From Chlamydiia bacterium (GTDB taxonomy: Bacteria; Chlamydiota; Chlamydiia; Chlamydiales; FEN-1388): 7,122 nucleotides of DNA. The notes beneath the pieces were generated by a model, which did not search any database, had not been told where the DNA came from, and saw only the letters and a program-made list of their open reading frames with translations. How positions within the stretch are numbered: the first letter of the stretch is position 1; every line of letters begins with the position of its first letter. The position numbers and the translations under genes were made by a program. Where the stretch lies: positions 2,834 to 9,955 of the forward strand of contig JAHFTM010000043.1 of NCBI GenBank assembly GCA_023269335.1. The letters run 5' to 3'. Of the stretch, positions 5,665-7,122 are shown piece by piece.

Positions 5665-6656
5665 AAGTTTTTCTCACCTGAGTTCCAGCAGCGAATTTGA
5701 CGTCCTTCAATGATTGATACCGATGGCTCAAACTTCGCGCAGCAGCGCATGGCAGAGGGGCAACGCTCTAAAAATGAACAGCGCCCTTGAACTTTACCTG
5801 CCACGGGTGGACAGCCGGCAAGCGTGACAAGTGGTGCTGCTACAGCATAATCCAGGCGTGGCACCGACGCTAAGAGTGCTTTCGTGTAGGGATGAAGCGG
5901 ATTATAAAAGATCTCATCAAGTGACCCTAGTTCTACAATTTTGCCAGCATACATCACAGCCACACTATCTGCAATCTGCGCCACAATGCCTAAGTCATGA
6001 GTGATGAAGATAAGTGCCATCTCCATTTTTTTTTGCAGCGCGCGTAAAAGATCTAAAATCTCTGCCTGCAGCGTCACATCAAGAGCAGTTGTTGGCTCGT
6101 CAGCGATAAGAAGTTTTGGTTTGTTAATTAAGCTCATAGCAATGAGTATGCGCTGCTTTTGGCCACCTGAAAGCTCATGAGGGTAGGATGAAAAGCGACT
6201 TCTTACATCGTGAATGCCAACTGCCTGCAGCATGGCAAGGGATTTTTCTTTAGCTGTCTCTTTTGCTTCTTGAAGGCATTCCATCAGCTGAAAGCCTATT
6301 GTCAATGTAGGGTTGAGGGCACTCATCGGGTTTTGCGAGATGAAAGCAATCTCTTTACCGCGAAGTTTCTGCATCTGCTTTTCATTTTTATGAACAAGAT
6401 CTTCGCCTTGAAATAAAATGGCTCCCTTTTTTATGTAGAGACTTGGCGCATAAAAGAGCTTTAAGATAGCCTGTGCTGTAAGGCTTTTTCCTGATCCTGA
6501 CTCCCCGACGAGAGCTAATGTTTTGCCTTTGGCTAATGAAAATGAAAGGTCTTTGACGAGGTCGGTAGAAATTACTTTTTCAGCTTTTTTTGTTTTTTCT
6601 GAAAGCGAAATAGACAAGCCTTGAACGTTAAGTATTATTTCTGAGTTATGTGACAT
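5661..6656 (-). CDS. oppD: Oligopeptide ABC transporter ATP-binding protein OppD
   Basis: The partner ATPase of OppF, which with it forms the cytoplasmic engine for peptide uptake. 331 residues. Walker A GESGSGKS (51-58), Q-loop Gln108 in ISQNP, signature LSGGQ (162-166), Walker B Asp186-Glu187 in LIADEP, and switch His220 in ITHD are all present. The C-terminal extension has NPLHPYTKALL (252-262) and cysteines C293-x5-C299-x6-C306-x16-C323, plus an extra C305 and C282. Compared with enteric OppD, the segment before Walker A holds a lysine-rich stretch (about 21-27) in place of the usual short turn. The start ATG 6656 lies inside the end of oppC (11-base overlap), and no strong ribosome site precedes it, so translation is probably coupled to oppC. 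Its C-terminal end overlaps oppF by 4 bases. Similarity to oppF reflects ancient paralogy, not a recent duplication. Confidence 0.93.
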   Translation of the reverse strand: MSHNSEIILNVQGLSISLSEKTKKAEKVISTDLVKDLSFSLAKGKTLALVGESGSGKSLTAQAILKLFYAPSLYIKKGAILFQGEDLVHKNEKQMQKLRGKEIAFISQNPMSALNPTLTIGFQLMECLQEAKETAKEKSLAMLQAVGIHDVRSRFSSYPHELSGGQKQRILIAMSLINKPKLLIADEPTTALDVTLQAEILDLLRALQKKMEMALIFITHDLGIVAQIADSVAVMYAGKIVELGSLDEIFYNPLHPYTKALLASVPRLDYAVAAPLVTLAGCPPVAGKVQGRCSFLERCPSAMRCCAKFEPSVSIIEGRQIRCWNSGEKNL

Positions 6657-7122
6657 AGAATGGCTTGGTTTTAGGGTCTAAAATGTCACGTAGGGCATCG
6701 CCAATTAAGTTAAAAGCTAAAATACAGGCTGTGATCGTGCAAGCAGGTGCAAACAAGCGCCAAGGATAAAACCGCATGGCAGGTAGAGCATCTGCCACCA
6801 TCGATCCAAGGCTTGCTAGCGGTGGCTGAATGCCGATGCCCAAAAAGCTTAAAAAAGCTTCGGCAAAGATAGCGTGTGGGATGGTCAGCATCAGCATGGC
6901 AATGACCACACCAGAGATGTTTGGTAGAATATGACGAAAGATAATGAAAATAGGATGAACACCCAAGGCATAGGCACTTAAGACATAGTCAAATTGTTTT
7001 GCCTGCAGCACTTGTCCTCTTACAAGACGCGCCATCTGTATCCAGCCAATAAGGCACATAGCGACGAGGATTGAGAAAATACCCGGGCCAACCCAAGCCG
7101 CAATGATGATGACAGCCAACAG
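6646..7122 (-). CDS. oppC: Oligopeptide ABC transporter permease OppC, N-terminal part beyond window edge
   Basis: One of the two inner-membrane channel subunits of the peptide importer. Only the last 158 residues are visible (158 codons plus stop); the frame stays open to the right edge, so the TTG at 7119 is an internal leucine codon and not a start. The cytoplasmic coupling loop (EAA-type) reads YVLSAYALGVHP then FRHILPN, which docks on the ATPases. Hydrophobic segments lie at the visible start (AVIIIAAWVGPGIFSILVAM), after HILPN (GVVIAMLMLTIP) and near the end (FAPACTITACILAF). EAFLSFLGIGIQPP and the C-terminal NLIGDALRDILDPK are highly characteristic of OppC/DppC. It is the upstream gene of an overlapping oppC-oppD-oppF series; oppB and possibly oppA should lie beyond the right edge. 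Dpp or App naming cannot be excluded. Confidence 0.93.
   Translation of the reverse strand: MLAVIIIAAWVGPGIFSILVAMCLIGWIQMARLVRGQVLQAKQFDYVLSAYALGVHPIFIIFRHILPNISGVVIAMLMLTIPHAIFAEAFLSFLGIGIQPPLASLGSMVADALPAMRFYPWRLFAPACTITACILAFNLIGDALRDILDPKTKPFYVT

Noticed and set aside
4921..5925. Nucleotide similarity between 4921-4970 and about 5861-5925, considered as a direct repeat.
   Set aside because: Both encode the conserved NPLHPYTKALL segment of the paralogous OppF and OppD; ancient paralogy explains it.
6842..6860. Tandem AAAAAGCTT repeats.
   Set aside because: Two copies of a short A-rich coding string for Lys/Leu-Ser-Phe residues in oppC, expected by chance.
7010..7075. OppC coupling loop (seen as YVLSAYALG) lacking the EAA glutamate, considered as an unusual feature.
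   Set aside because: The loop is encoded further left, near 6960-7000, and a Leu-Ser/Ala variant is common in OppC-type permeases, so it is not notable.
7117..7119. TTG as a start codon for the rightmost minus-strand gene.
   Set aside because: The frame is open to the edge and the protein would lack most of OppC; this is an internal leucine codon in a truncated gene.

Overview
The window looks like a piece of the chromosome of a Chlamydiae-type bacterium, more likely an amoeba-associated (Parachlamydia-like) lineage than a classical Chlamydia. The evidence is a long (556-residue) pyrophosphate-type phosphofructokinase, an alpha/beta hydrolase directly beside it, an Opp peptide importer nearby, and a hypothetical protein with an F-box-like start followed by degenerate leucine-rich repeats. 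As I recall, Chlamydia trachomatis also keeps an opp gene set a few genes from a phosphofructokinase/hydrolase/phosphofructokinase cluster. The taxonomic call rests on recognition only, with no database search, and I hold it at about 0.7. Base composition looks moderately AT-rich and even across the window. I see no RNA gene, insertion sequence, CRISPR array or attachment site.

Left half, + strand (1-3865): a compact, probably co-transcribed run of three genes. It starts with the 3' part of a gene for an Asp-box (BNR/sialidase-like) beta-propeller protein, cut by the left edge. Next comes an alpha/beta-fold serine hydrolase whose ATG overlaps the preceding stop codon in a TAATG. Last is the pyrophosphate-dependent 6-phosphofructokinase, which starts at a GTG 9 bases after the hydrolase stop, behind a good ribosome binding site.

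Right half, - strand (3899-7122): reading right to left, the end of oppC (cut by the right edge), then oppD and oppF, overlapping one another, then a 56-base gap and an unrecognised 255-residue gene. Products: the inner-membrane permease and the two ATPases of a peptide importer, then a possible host-directed effector. The two halves converge across a 33-base gap at 3866-3898 with no obvious terminator.

How the genes fit together: peptide import by OppCDF and pyrophosphate-driven, ATP-sparing glycolysis both suit a nutrient-scavenging intracellular life. The Asp-box protein and the F-box/LRR-like protein are the accessory genes. The second is the best candidate for something undescribed. Everything else is well-known machinery with intact motifs.
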